10,147 nucleotides of DNA from Gammaproteobacteria bacterium (lineage in GTDB: Bacteria > Pseudomonadota > Gammaproteobacteria > Tenderiales > Tenderiaceae), in assembly GCA_027001525.1 (NCBI GenBank), contig JALTMR010000498.1, forward strand, positions 1 to 10,147, written 5' to 3'. The translations under genes were made by a program, and so were the position numbers. Below the pieces are notes generated by a model. The model saw nothing but the letters and a program-made list of their open reading frames with translations, had not been told where the DNA came from and made no database searches. Shown here piece by piece: positions 1-7,594 of this stretch (position 1 is its first letter; the number at the start of each line of letters is the position of its first letter).

Positions 1-546
1 TACGCCACCAACAGCAGCAACAAGGTGATGACAATCATCGCCTCCAAGAGCCCGCTGCCTGTTTACATGACGCTGGCCGAAGCGCGCCAGGCGATGGACT
101 CCGGTGCCGCCACGATCTACGAAAGCGCATCGGGTGACAAAGGCACTGTCGTTTTCGCCGTCACCGGGGACATGATCTTCCTGCCCGTTTTCGAGGCGAA
201 GGATCAGCTGGAAGCACAGGGCTACAAAGTACGCATCGTTGCTGTGGTCAATCCTCGCCTGCTCTATCGCGAAAGCGATGTGCTGTGGTCAACCGTCACC
301 GGCGGAGAGAGCAACTTCATGTCAGATGCCGACTTTAATGCCCTGTTTGATGGCGACCTGCTGCTGGCCGTCAGCGGTGGCCCCAGCGCCCCACTGGAAC
401 CCGTGCTGCTGCGTACCCGGGCGGCGAGGCGCGATGTCATCTGCTGGAAGCGCGGCGAAACCACCGCCACGCCGGGTGAGATCATGGCGTTCAACGGCAT
501 CACCGCAGAGGCGATGTGTGAGCGCGCTGCCACCCTGATTGGCTGA
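1..546 (+). CDS. Phosphoketolase family protein, C-terminal part (5' end outside window)
   Basis: The frame is open from the first base and ends at TGA 544-546, so the visible 181 residues are the C-terminal part of a larger protein. They resemble the C-terminal domain of xylulose-5-phosphate/fructose-6-phosphate phosphoketolases (XFP_C). The visible features are an N-K-V-x-T-I-I-A-S-K strand near residues 7-18 (family: N-V-I-V-A-x-K), a conserved G-D-M followed by a helix and K-V-R-I-V-A-V-V-N, and near the end G-E-T-T-A-T-P-G-E-I-M-A-F-N-G-I-T-A-E-A (family: G-x-T-T-T-P ... N ... T-A-E-A). Family enzymes use thiamine diphosphate and phosphate to split xylulose 5-phosphate or fructose 6-phosphate into acetyl phosphate and an aldose phosphate in the cytoplasm. 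The diphosphate-binding domains lie outside the window, so activity and substrate cannot be judged. Another thiamine-dependent transketolase-like enzyme remains possible. Confidence 0.72.
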   Translation, partial: YATNSSNKVMTIIASKSPLPVYMTLAEARQAMDSGAATIYESASGDKGTVVFAVTGDMIFLPVFEAKDQLEAQGYKVRIVAVVNPRLLYRESDVLWSTVTGGESNFMSDADFNALFDGDLLLAVSGGPSAPLEPVLLRTRAARRDVICWKRGETTATPGEIMAFNGITAEAMCERAATLIG

Positions 547-570
547 CACCGCGCTGACGCAGCCATAGCC

Positions 571-618
571 GCCCGCCCCACCTGCATCGTGACCAGCTCG
601 ATGCAGGGTGTGGCGGGC
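571..618 (+). repeat. Strong inverted repeat (hairpin) between phosphoketolase and DUF1537 kinase genes
   Basis: Arms 571-589 and 599-618 are near-perfect inverted repeats: GCCCGCC and TGCATCG pair fully with GGCGGGC and CGATGCA, with one mismatch and one bulged base between them. The loop is the 9 bases 590-598. It begins 25 bases after the upstream stop codon and ends 30 bases before the kinase start. No T-run follows the second arm, so it is not a classical intrinsic terminator. It could instead block 3' exonuclease, act with Rho, or set relative expression of the two genes. The remaining bases of this 101-base gap hold only the kinase ribosome binding site. Confidence 0.65.
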
Positions 619-647
619 ACTGACAGAGAACGCCCGGAGAATGCCCG

Positions 648-2009
648 ATGACACAGACTAAAATCATAGCCCTCGACGATGACCCCACCGGGTCACAGAC
701 CGTCCACGGTTGCCTGCTGTTAACCCGCTGGGATGTCGACACACTGTGCGAGGCGTTGCAGGACGACTCGCCGCTCTTCTTCGTCCTCACCAACACACGC
801 GGCATGGATGCAGCCAGCGCCGCCACCCTGACCCGCGAAGTGTGCACCAACCTGAAACAGGCACTGGCAACACTGGCCGCGGCCAATATCGAGATCAACC
901 CGATTCTGGTCAGTCGCTCGGACTCCACCCTGCGAGGCCACTACCCGGTGGAGACCGATGTCATCGCCGAGGAGCTGGGGCCGTTTGATGCCCACTTTCT
1001 GGTGCCGGCATTTTTCGAGGGCGGCCGCTTCACTCGCCAGGGCATCCACTACCTGATCGCCGACGGTGAAGAGATCCCGGTGCATGAAACGGAATTTGCC
1101 AACGATTCGGTCTTTGGCTTCAGCCACAGCTTCCTGCCCGATTACGTGGAAGAGAAAACCGCTGGCCGCATCAGTGCCCACCAGGTTGAATCCTTTTTTC
1201 TCGACGATGTGCGCGGTGACTGTAGCGCACGACTGATGGCGCTGAGCAACAACGTCTGTTGCACGGTGGACAGCGAAACCCAGGCCGACCTGAACCACTT
1301 TGCAACGCAACTCACCCAAGCGGCGCAAAACGGCAAGCGCTTTCTGTTTCGCAGCGCCGCAAGCCTGCTGACGGCCCTCGCCGCCCTGCCGCCTCAACCG
1401 GTGGCCGCCGAAGAGATGGCCGCCTGCGTTCGGGGGCACAAGCCCGGCGCCATCATTGTCGGCTCCCACGTCGCCAAGACCACGCAACAGCTGGCCGTGT
1501 TGCTCAGGGAGCCCAACGTGACCGGCATCGAAGTGGACGTCGGCGCCATCGATCAGGATCGGGCAGCGCTTTTGGAACGTCTTTTACAGCAGATCGCAGA
1601 GGCCCATGCGGCGGGGCTCACCCCCGTCATCTACACCTCTCGCCAGGAGCTGGTCTTTGACGACCAGGCCACGCGCCTCGCCTTTGGGGAACGCGTCTCC
1701 GCCTTTTTGATGGCGCTGGTGCGGGGCCTGCCGCCCACCATCGGTTTTCTCATCAGCAAAGGCGGCATCACCTCGAACGATGTGCTGAGCAGCGCCCTCT
1801 CACTCCGTACATCCCGGGTGCTCGGGCAACTGCTGCCGGGCTGTTCCGTGGTGCGTTGCCCCACCACGCACCCACGCTACCCGGCGCTGCCGGTGGTCAT
1901 CTTCCCCGGCAATGTCGGCGATGAGAACGCGCTGGCCACCGCCGTACGGCGTCTAACCACCGCACCAGACAAAGTGATCCTCCGCAACAGGAGTGCCGCG
2001 CTGGTGTAA
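648..2009 (+). CDS. Four-carbon acid sugar kinase family protein (DUF1537)
   Basis: A 453-residue cytoplasmic kinase of the family that includes D-threonate, D-erythronate and 3-oxo-tetronate kinases, which phosphorylate sugar acids with ATP. The two-domain pattern is complete. The N-terminal substrate domain has D-D-D-P-T-G-S-Q-T-V-H-G at residues 10-21 and R-S-D-S-T-L-R-G-H at 90-98. The C-terminal nucleotide-binding domain has S-K-G-G-I-T-S at 370-376 and P-G-N-V-G-D at 420-425. Length is normal for the family (about 400-480). The start is ATG 648, with GGAG at 636-639 eight bases upstream. Its N-terminal motif D-D-P-T-G-S-Q differs from the D-D-x-T-G-A form of characterised threonate and erythronate kinases, so the substrate cannot be assigned. 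It lies 61 bases before glcD and is probably cotranscribed. The family partners I would expect (a sugar-acid dehydrogenase or OtnI-type isomerase) are absent here; a class II aldolase occurs about 8 kb downstream. Confidence 0.88.
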   Translation: MTQTKIIALDDDPTGSQTVHGCLLLTRWDVDTLCEALQDDSPLFFVLTNTRGMDAASAATLTREVCTNLKQALATLAAANIEINPILVSRSDSTLRGHYPVETDVIAEELGPFDAHFLVPAFFEGGRFTRQGIHYLIADGEEIPVHETEFANDSVFGFSHSFLPDYVEEKTAGRISAHQVESFFLDDVRGDCSARLMALSNNVCCTVDSETQADLNHFATQLTQAAQNGKRFLFRSAASLLTALAALPPQPVAAEEMAACVRGHKPGAIIVGSHVAKTTQQLAVLLREPNVTGIEVDVGAIDQDRAALLERLLQQIAEAHAAGLTPVIYTSRQELVFDDQATRLAFGERVSAFLMALVRGLPPTIGFLISKGGITSNDVLSSALSLRTSRVLGQLLPGCSVVRCPTTHPRYPALPVVIFPGNVGDENALATAVRRLTTAPDKVILRNRSAALV

Positions 2010-2048
2010 GCAAAAACAGACCGGCATCACATTCGAGACAACCAAGCA

Positions 2049-2066
2049 CTTTTCCAAGGGGGAAAG
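2049..2066 (+). promoter_or_regulatory. Hairpin overlapping the glcD Shine-Dalgarno sequence
   Basis: CTTTTCC at 2049-2055 can pair with GGGAAAG at 2060-2066 (seven pairs, one of them G-U) around an AAGG loop. The purine-rich ribosome binding region AAGGGGGAAAGG (2056-2067) lies in the loop and second arm, and ATG follows at 2071. Pairing could limit ribosome access until the upstream kinase is translated (its stop is at 2007-2009) or another factor opens it. The complementarity is visible; the regulatory role is inference. Confidence 0.35.
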
Positions 2067-2070
2067 GCCG

Positions 2071-3618
2071 ATGAGCAGCGAACGGATTGAAAGCACAAAA
2101 CAGTACGTCACCACAACGGTGAGCGAGGATTCGGTAGCAGACGAAGCCGGCGCGCCAACGCTGGACAAGGCCGCCCTGGTCGCCAGGCTGCAGGACATTG
2201 TTGCCCACGACGCGCTGCTCTACGACGAGGAGGACCTGCGCCCCTACGAATGTGATGCCCTCTCCGCCTATCGCAAACTGCCAATGATCGTGGTGCTGCC
2301 CAGCACGGTTGAAGAGGTGCAGGCCATCATGCAGTTGTGCTACCAGCACCAGGTACCGGTGGTGGCCCGCGGTGCCGGCACCGGTCTGTCCGGCGGCGCC
2401 ACACCGGTCGGTGACGGCGTGGTGCTGAGCCTCGCAAAATTCATGTCGATTCTCGACATCGATCCGCAGGCACGCACCGCCGTGGTCCAGCCCGGCGTGC
2501 GCAACCTGGCCATCTCCCAGGCCGTGGCGCCACACCGTCTTTACTACGCCCCCGACCCCTCGTCACAGATCGCCTGCACTATCGGCGGCAACGTGGCGGA
2601 GAACTCCGGCGGCGTCCACTGCCTCAAGTACGGCCTGACGGTACACAATGTGCGCAAGGTCAAACTGGTCATGATGGACGGCGAGCTGGTCACCCTCGGC
2701 AGCGATGCGCTGGACGCCAGCGGCTACGACCTGCTCGCGCTGATCAACGGCTCCGAGGGAATGCTGGGGGTGGTGGTGGAAGTCACGGTCAAGCTCACCC
2801 CCATGCCCGATCGCGCCCAGGTGGTTCTGGCCGCTTTCGACGATGTGGAAAAGGCGGGAGTTGCGGTGGGGGAGATCATCTCGGCAGGCATCATTCCCGG
2901 AGGGCTGGAGATGATGGACAAGCTGGCAATCCAGGCGGCGGAAGATTTTGTTCACGTCGGCTACCCCACCGATGCCGAAGCAATTTTGCTGTGCGAGATC
3001 GATGGCACCAACGAAGAGGTATCGGAGCAGATTCTGATCGTACGGGAGGTGATGCAGCAGTGCGGCGCAACCGAGGTCAGAACCGCGCGCGACGAAGCCG
3101 AACGGGAGGCCTTCTGGAAAGGCCGCAAAGCCGCATTCCCCGCCGTCGGCCGCCTCGCCCCCGATTACTACTGCATGGACGGCACCATTCCACGCAAGCA
3201 CCTGCCCTATATTCTGCGCCGCATGGCGGAACTCTCTGTCGAATATGACTTGCGCGTCGCCAATGTTTTCCACGCCGGGGATGGCAATCTGCACCCGCTA
3301 ATCCTCTACGATGCCAACACCCCTGGCGAGCTGGAACGCACCGAGGCCTTTGGCGGCAAGATTCTGGAACTTTGCATTGAGGTGGGAGGCACCATCACTG
3401 GTGAGCATGGCGTCGGCATCGAGAAGCTGCCCCAGATGCACCTGCAATTCAATCGCGCAGAGCTGAATCAGTTTCACGCGGTCAAGCGGGCCTTTGACCC
3501 GGCGGAATTGCTCAACCCCGGCAAAGCCGTGCCAACCCCCAGGCGGTGCTCTGAATATCGCCAGCTCCCCGCACAAGATAAAAACCAGCCGTCACAACAC
3601 CCTTGCGAGCAGCTATGA
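2071..3618 (+). CDS. glcD: Glycolate oxidase subunit GlcD (FAD-linked)
   Basis: A 515-residue flavoprotein subunit of membrane-associated glycolate oxidase (glycolate dehydrogenase), which oxidises glycolate to glyoxylate and passes electrons through GlcF to the respiratory chain; D-lactate is a known secondary substrate of the family. It closely matches E. coli GlcD from memory (499 residues), with long identical blocks. The FAD-binding PCMH domain has G-A-G-T-G-L-S-G-G-A from residue 101 and then an S-S-Q-I-A-C-T-I-G-G-N-V-A-E-N block. The C-terminal FAD-oxidase domain carries F-H-A-G-D-G-N-L-H-P, with H401 and H408, and G-E-H-G with E445: the metal-binding residues of this superfamily. ATG 2071 was chosen because a strong purine-rich site precedes it and because an in-frame start further upstream (1993) would overlap the kinase. 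The N-terminus is about 12 residues longer than in E. coli. The stop overlaps the glcE start (ATGA), indicating translational coupling. Confidence 0.97.
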   Translation: MSSERIESTKQYVTTTVSEDSVADEAGAPTLDKAALVARLQDIVAHDALLYDEEDLRPYECDALSAYRKLPMIVVLPSTVEEVQAIMQLCYQHQVPVVARGAGTGLSGGATPVGDGVVLSLAKFMSILDIDPQARTAVVQPGVRNLAISQAVAPHRLYYAPDPSSQIACTIGGNVAENSGGVHCLKYGLTVHNVRKVKLVMMDGELVTLGSDALDASGYDLLALINGSEGMLGVVVEVTVKLTPMPDRAQVVLAAFDDVEKAGVAVGEIISAGIIPGGLEMMDKLAIQAAEDFVHVGYPTDAEAILLCEIDGTNEEVSEQILIVREVMQQCGATEVRTARDEAEREAFWKGRKAAFPAVGRLAPDYYCMDGTIPRKHLPYILRRMAELSVEYDLRVANVFHAGDGNLHPLILYDANTPGELERTEAFGGKILELCIEVGGTITGEHGVGIEKLPQMHLQFNRAELNQFHAVKRAFDPAELLNPGKAVPTPRRCSEYRQLPAQDKNQPSQHPCEQL

Positions 3619-4676
3619 ACCAGAACCTAAGCCAACAGTTACAGCAGCAGGTGCTCGGTGCGATCGAGGCCCGGCAGCCACTGCGGATTCAGGGCAGTGG
3701 CAGCAAGAACCATCTCGGCCGCACAACGCAGGCGACGCTGCTTGATGTCAGTGAACACCGGGGCATTGTCAGCTACGACCCGGTGGAACTGGTGATCACC
3801 GCCCGCGCCGGAACGCCACTGCGTGAGCTGGAGCAGACCCTGGCCGAGGCCGGGCAGATATTGCCGTTTGAGCCCCCCCACTTTGGCCCCAACGCCACAC
3901 TGGGCGGCACCATTGCCTGCGGCCTCTCGGGCCCCAGCCGCCCCTTCAGTGGCTCGGCACGCGACTACCTCCTTGGGGTCAAACTGATTAACGGCCGCGG
4001 TGAAATCCTCCGCTTCGGTGGCCAGGTCATGAAAAATGTTGCCGGCTACGACTGCTCACGCCTGATGGCGGGGGCCATGGGCACGCTCGGCGTACTGCTG
4101 GAGGTCAGCCTCAAGGTACTGCCCAGGCCGGCGGCGCAGATCACGCTGGTCAACAAAACATCGCTGCCACAGGCGCTGGAGACGATGAACCGCTGGGCCG
4201 GCAAGTCACTGCCGCTCAACGCCGCCTGCTACGACGGTGAAAACCTCTACCTGCGGCTCAGCGGTGCCGGCACCGCGGTCAAAAGTGCGCATCAATTGAT
4301 CGGCTATGAAGCACAACCCGACGGCGATGCTTTCTGGCAGCGGGTCAAAGAGCATCAGCATCCGTTTTTTCAGTCCGAACAACCGCTATGGCGGCTCTCG
4401 GTGCCGGCAAATACCGCGCCGATCGACATCCCCGGCAGCTGGTTCATCGACTGGAGCGGAGCACAGCGCTGGCTACTCAGCAGCAGCTCAGCACAACAGA
4501 TTCGCAAACAGGCGCAGGCAGCGGGGGGGCACGCGACGCTGTTCCGTCGGGGCGCGGCCGATTGCGAGACATTCCAGTGGCCGGCCGATGGTGTGATTCA
4601 GCTGCATCGCCGCCTGAAGCAGGCATTCGACCCCGCGGGGATTTTCAATCCCGGCCGCCTCTACTCCGGCCTGTAA
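3615..4676 (+). CDS. glcE: Glycolate oxidase subunit GlcE (FAD-binding)
   Basis: A 353-residue second FAD-binding subunit of glycolate oxidase (E. coli GlcE about 350). It has a PCMH-type FAD fold only. Near the N-terminus is I-Q-G-S-G-S-K-N-H-L-G-R, followed by P-F-E-P-P-H-F-G-P, an A-T-L-G-G-T-I-A-C-G-L-S-G-P-x-R loop, and N-V-A-G-Y-D-x-S-R-L-x-A-G-A-x-G-T-L-G, all characteristic of GlcE. The C-terminus ends with the F-D-P-A-G-I-F-N-P-G-R-L-Y signature shared with GlcD-type proteins. ATG 3615 overlaps the glcD stop by ATGA. A TTG twelve bases upstream (3603) is in frame but less likely. The glcD ribosome probably reinitiates here, since no good Shine-Dalgarno precedes the ATG. GlcE is needed for an active complex in E. 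coli although GlcD carries the main catalytic motifs. Confidence 0.95.
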   Translation: MNQNLSQQLQQQVLGAIEARQPLRIQGSGSKNHLGRTTQATLLDVSEHRGIVSYDPVELVITARAGTPLRELEQTLAEAGQILPFEPPHFGPNATLGGTIACGLSGPSRPFSGSARDYLLGVKLINGRGEILRFGGQVMKNVAGYDCSRLMAGAMGTLGVLLEVSLKVLPRPAAQITLVNKTSLPQALETMNRWAGKSLPLNAACYDGENLYLRLSGAGTAVKSAHQLIGYEAQPDGDAFWQRVKEHQHPFFQSEQPLWRLSVPANTAPIDIPGSWFIDWSGAQRWLLSSSSAQQIRKQAQAAGGHATLFRRGAADCETFQWPADGVIQLHRRLKQAFDPAGIFNPGRLYSGL

Positions 4677-4681
4677 GCCGG
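4666..4681 (+). repeat. Small GC hairpin at the glcE stop codon
   Basis: CCGGC (4666-4670) and GCCGG (4677-4681) pair around a six-base loop containing the glcE stop TAA. There is no T-run. A similar CCGGC/GCCGG stem follows the FGGY kinase stop at 7595-7609. It may affect translation coupling or mRNA decay; chance is a serious alternative in GC-rich DNA. Confidence 0.3.
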
Positions 4682-4726
4682 TCTGGAAATTGGCGTAGAC
4701 AGCGGCCTTTCACTACGGAGTTCCCC

Positions 4727-5983
4727 ATGCAGACCAACCTGGCTGATGACATCAAAGATACCCGCATTGGCGATGAGGCTGATGCGATATTGCGCAGCTG
4801 CGTCCACTGTGGCTTTTGCACCGCAACCTGCCCGACCTATCAACACAACGGGGATGAACTGGACGGCCCGCGGGGCCGCATCTATCTGATAAAACAGATG
4901 CTCGAAGGCCGGGCCGTGAGCGACAAGACACAACACCACCTTGACCGCTGCCTCACCTGCCGCTCTTGTGAAACCACCTGCCCGTCCGGTGTAAAATACG
5001 GGCGGCTGGTGGAGATCGGGCGCGAGTATATTGATAAAAAAATCACCCGTCCGTTATCAGATCGCGCCACCCGCAAAGTGTTGCTCAGCGTGTTGCCACA
5101 CCCACAGCGTTTGGCACCACTGATTAAAATATCCCAGCTGCTAAAACCAATCCTGCCCGCTGTGCTGAAGAAAAAAGTACCCCTCACCCAAACGGCGCAA
5201 CCCGCCTCCCGCAACGTGCATGGGCGCAAAATGATCACGCTGGCAGGTTGTGCGCAATCGGTCATCAAACCCGGTGCCAACAGCGCGGCCATCAAAATAC
5301 TGGATCACCTTGGCGTCACGCTGACTACCCCTCCGGCAGCGGGTTGCTGCGGTGCTGTCAGCTATCACTTAACCCAGCGCGACGAAGGGCTGGCATTTAT
5401 GCGGCAAAACATCGATGCCTGGTGGCCCCTGATCGACCCGGCGGGAGAAGCACCACACGAAGCGATTCTGGTCACTGCCAGTGGCTGCGGGGCCATGGTC
5501 AAAGAGTACGGCGAAGCGCTTAAAGATGACCCCCGCTATGCGCAAAAAGCAGCATGGGTCTCGACCCTGGCCAAGGATCCGTGTGAGGTGGTGGCCAATG
5601 AAAACATATCGTCGCTGCGCCTTGACATTCCCGACGCAAAAATAGCCTTCCAAACCCCATGCACACTGCAACACGCCCAGCAGTTAAACGGACGAGTGGA
5701 AACTATTCTGGAAACACTGGGGTTCAAACTGGTCAACGTTGCAGACGGCCACCTGTGCTGCGGCTCAGCGGGGACCTACTCCATCCTGCAACCCAGCATA
5801 TCGCAAGCGCTGCTGGACCAGAAGCTCACCGCCTTGATGCAACATCAACCCGACATCATCGCCACCGCCAACATCGGCTGCCACATGCAGCTGGAGAGCC
5901 AGGCGACCATTCCGGTAAAACACTGGCTGGAGCTGGTGGCCGATGCCATGATTTCCCCAGCTGACAACCACCTGGCCCGCTAA
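4727..5983 (+). CDS. glcF: Glycolate oxidase iron-sulfur subunit GlcF
   Basis: A 418-residue iron-sulfur subunit that carries electrons from the GlcD/GlcE flavins toward quinone at the membrane (E. coli GlcF 407). Two complete [4Fe-4S] ferredoxin motifs are visible: C25, C28, C31, C35-P and C75, C78, C81, C85-P. The C-terminal half holds two cysteine-rich CCG domains, with C207-C208-G and C344-C345-G, as in heterodisulfide-reductase-like proteins. No transmembrane helix is evident, in keeping with a peripheral protein. ATG 4727 has GGAG ten bases upstream of it (4717-4720) and gives an M-Q-T-N-L-A start as in E. coli. The in-frame sequence upstream back to 4388 lies inside glcE in another frame and is not coding. 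The gap to glcE is 50 bases. glcG and the regulator glcC of E. coli are not found after it. Confidence 0.96.
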   Translation: MQTNLADDIKDTRIGDEADAILRSCVHCGFCTATCPTYQHNGDELDGPRGRIYLIKQMLEGRAVSDKTQHHLDRCLTCRSCETTCPSGVKYGRLVEIGREYIDKKITRPLSDRATRKVLLSVLPHPQRLAPLIKISQLLKPILPAVLKKKVPLTQTAQPASRNVHGRKMITLAGCAQSVIKPGANSAAIKILDHLGVTLTTPPAAGCCGAVSYHLTQRDEGLAFMRQNIDAWWPLIDPAGEAPHEAILVTASGCGAMVKEYGEALKDDPRYAQKAAWVSTLAKDPCEVVANENISSLRLDIPDAKIAFQTPCTLQHAQQLNGRVETILETLGFKLVNVADGHLCCGSAGTYSILQPSISQALLDQKLTALMQHQPDIIATANIGCHMQLESQATIPVKHWLELVADAMISPADNHLAR

Positions 5984-6019
5984 CATGCGATAGACCCGTG
6001 TGTTAACGTGCGACCAAGG

Positions 6020-6092
6020 CGCCTGTTGACTCAGGTGGGCCAATCCAGCCGGCAGGCTTGTCGCCTACGGCGCACCCAGGCGGAAAACCGGC
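6020..6092 (+). promoter_or_regulatory. Structured leader before the FGGY kinase
   Basis: The 120-base gap 5984-6103 has three possible stems. CGCCTG (6020-6025) pairs with CAGGTG (6032-6037, one G-U). GCCGG (6048-6052) pairs with CCGGC (6088-6092). Inside the latter, CGCCT (6062-6066) pairs with AGGCG (6078-6082). It matches no riboswitch class I can recognise, and no convincing promoter is visible: a TTGACT at 6026 lacks any AT-rich -10 at proper distance. It may simply be GC-rich spacer. Confidence 0.25.
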
Positions 6093-6099
6093 AAGGGGG
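6093..6099 (+). promoter_or_regulatory. Ribosome binding site fixing a TTG start
   Basis: AAGGGGG lies four bases before TTG 6104 and is the only strong Shine-Dalgarno near the N-terminus of the FGGY kinase. It supports a TTG start and excludes the Arg-rich upstream extension beginning at 6008. Confidence 0.6.
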
Positions 6100-6103
6100 T
6101 ACG

Positions 6104-7594
6104 TTGATCTCTTCCTCAAAAAGTAACGCGCTTTATCTGGCGATCGATCAAGGTGGGCATGCCAGTCGGGCCATTGTTTTTGACGGCCTGGGTCATCAAA
6201 TCGCCCGGGCAGAGGTGGCGATAACGACCGCTACACCAAAACCCGACTGGGTGGAGCATGAGGCGGGGGAGATGCTGGACTCGGTTCGCCAGGCCATCGC
6301 CACTGTTATTCAGCAAGCCGGCGTACGGGGCAAAAAAATTCGGGCTGCGGGGCTGGCCACGCAGCGCGCCAGTATGGTCTGTTGGGACAAACTCAGTGGG
6401 GAACCCCTCTCTGCGGTCATCAGCTGGCAGGATCGTCGCCACCAGGCCTGGCTGGCGCAGCTGGCACCCAAGCAGAAATTTATTCACCGGCACACAGGTT
6501 TAATGCTCTCGCCGCATTATGGTGGCAGTAAAATTCGCTGGTGCCTGGATCACCTGGTGGAGGTGCAACAGGCCCTGGAAAATGGACGCCTGACCATTGG
6601 CCCGCTGGCCAGCTATCTCGCCTTCAAGCTGCTCAGGCAAACGCCGCTGCTGGCCGACCCTGCCAATGCATCAAGAACCCAGCTGTGGAATATTGAACAG
6701 CATGACTGGGATCCGGCGCTGCTGGCGCTCTATCAGATTCCTGGCGACATCCTCCCCCCAGCCAGCTTCAGCCACCAACACTTTGGCGACATTGAGATCG
6801 CCGGGCAATGCATTCCCCTGACGGTGATCACTGGCGATCAATCCGCTGCCCTTTTTGGCTGGGGTGAACCGCAACCGGATACCGCCTACATCAACATCGG
6901 CACGGGGGCATTTGTGCAGCGAACCACCACGGCACCACTGCATGCTGACGCGTTGTTAAGCAGTGTGGTTTATCGCGATGAGCGGGGAGCTTGCTACACG
7001 CTGGAGGGCACAGTGAATGGGGCAGCCCGTGCGTTACAGTGGCTGGCCCGGCGCGAAGGCATCGAACATCTCGAACAGCAGTTATCCAGCTGGATGGAGG
7101 AGATCACGCAACCGCCGCTGTTTCTCAACGGCGTTGCCGGGCTGGCGGCCCCCTACTGGGCGGCGGATTTTGACTCGCGTTTTATTGGCGCAGGAGGCGC
7201 AAGCGCCCGGGCGGTGGCCGTGGCGGAGAGCATCGCCTTCCTGCTGCAGCGAATTATGGAAGAGAGCGAGCGCTACCTCCCCCCCGCCAGCCGCCTGCGG
7301 GTCAGCGGCGGCCTGGCCGGGTTAACACCGTTGTGCCAGCGCCTGGCAGACCTGAGCGGCAAACCCGTTGTGCGCCCCAAAACCCTGGAGGCCACCGCCC
7401 GTGGATTGGCTTACCTCTGCGCCGGACAACCCGACATCTGGCCAGTCGAAGCGGAGGAGACCTTCACGCCCCGAAAAGCCACACCACTGATCCAGCGCTA
7501 TTTTGACTGGAGGGCTAAACTTGAAAAGGGATTGTCCGAAACAGGAGGGGTGAAAGCCGGTTATACGCGCGGGTCTGGCCCGGCGGCGCTATAG
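6104..7594 (+). CDS. FGGY-family carbohydrate kinase, glycerol kinase-like
   Basis: A 496-residue cytoplasmic sugar/polyol kinase of the FGGY family (E. coli GlpK 502). Overall similarity is to glycerol kinase: P-K-P-D-W-V-E-H at 45-52, N-A-S-R-T-x-L-W-N-I, the catalytic G-D245-Q246-S-A-A-L-F-G, N-I-G-T-G-A, L-E-G-x-V and G-L-A-A-P-Y-W. However, several ligand-contact positions of GlpK are changed. The phosphate loop D-Q-G-T-T-S becomes D-Q-G-G-H-A (15-20), the glycerol-binding Arg-Glu becomes R88-A89, and Tyr135 appears as H138 in P-H-Y-G-G-S-K. Trp108, D245 and Q246 are kept. It may be a glycerol kinase variant or act on another polyol or ketose. The neighbouring phosphodiesterase and GlpD favour a glycerol context. 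The TTG start at 6104 is chosen from the ribosome binding site and the family N-terminus. Confidence 0.85.
   Translation: MISSSKSNALYLAIDQGGHASRAIVFDGLGHQIARAEVAITTATPKPDWVEHEAGEMLDSVRQAIATVIQQAGVRGKKIRAAGLATQRASMVCWDKLSGEPLSAVISWQDRRHQAWLAQLAPKQKFIHRHTGLMLSPHYGGSKIRWCLDHLVEVQQALENGRLTIGPLASYLAFKLLRQTPLLADPANASRTQLWNIEQHDWDPALLALYQIPGDILPPASFSHQHFGDIEIAGQCIPLTVITGDQSAALFGWGEPQPDTAYINIGTGAFVQRTTTAPLHADALLSSVVYRDERGACYTLEGTVNGAARALQWLARREGIEHLEQQLSSWMEEITQPPLFLNGVAGLAAPYWAADFDSRFIGAGGASARAVAVAESIAFLLQRIMEESERYLPPASRLRVSGGLAGLTPLCQRLADLSGKPVVRPKTLEATARGLAYLCAGQPDIWPVEAEETFTPRKATPLIQRYFDWRAKLEKGLSETGGVKAGYTRGSGPAAL

Noticed and set aside
720..3294. Long open frames on the - strand opposite the kinase and glcD (720-1487, 1897-2535, 2563-3294)
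   Set aside because: They lie entirely or largely opposite strongly supported + strand genes, show no recognisable domain, and are expected by chance in GC-rich coding DNA.
4388..4726. N-terminal extension of glcF starting inside glcE
   Set aside because: It overlaps glcE in a different frame and has no GlcF-like sequence; ATG 4727 has a GGAG and the expected N-terminus.
6008..6103. Arg-rich 32-residue extension of the FGGY kinase
   Set aside because: Composition is that of translated GC-rich spacer, and a strong ribosome binding site lies inside it just before TTG 6104.
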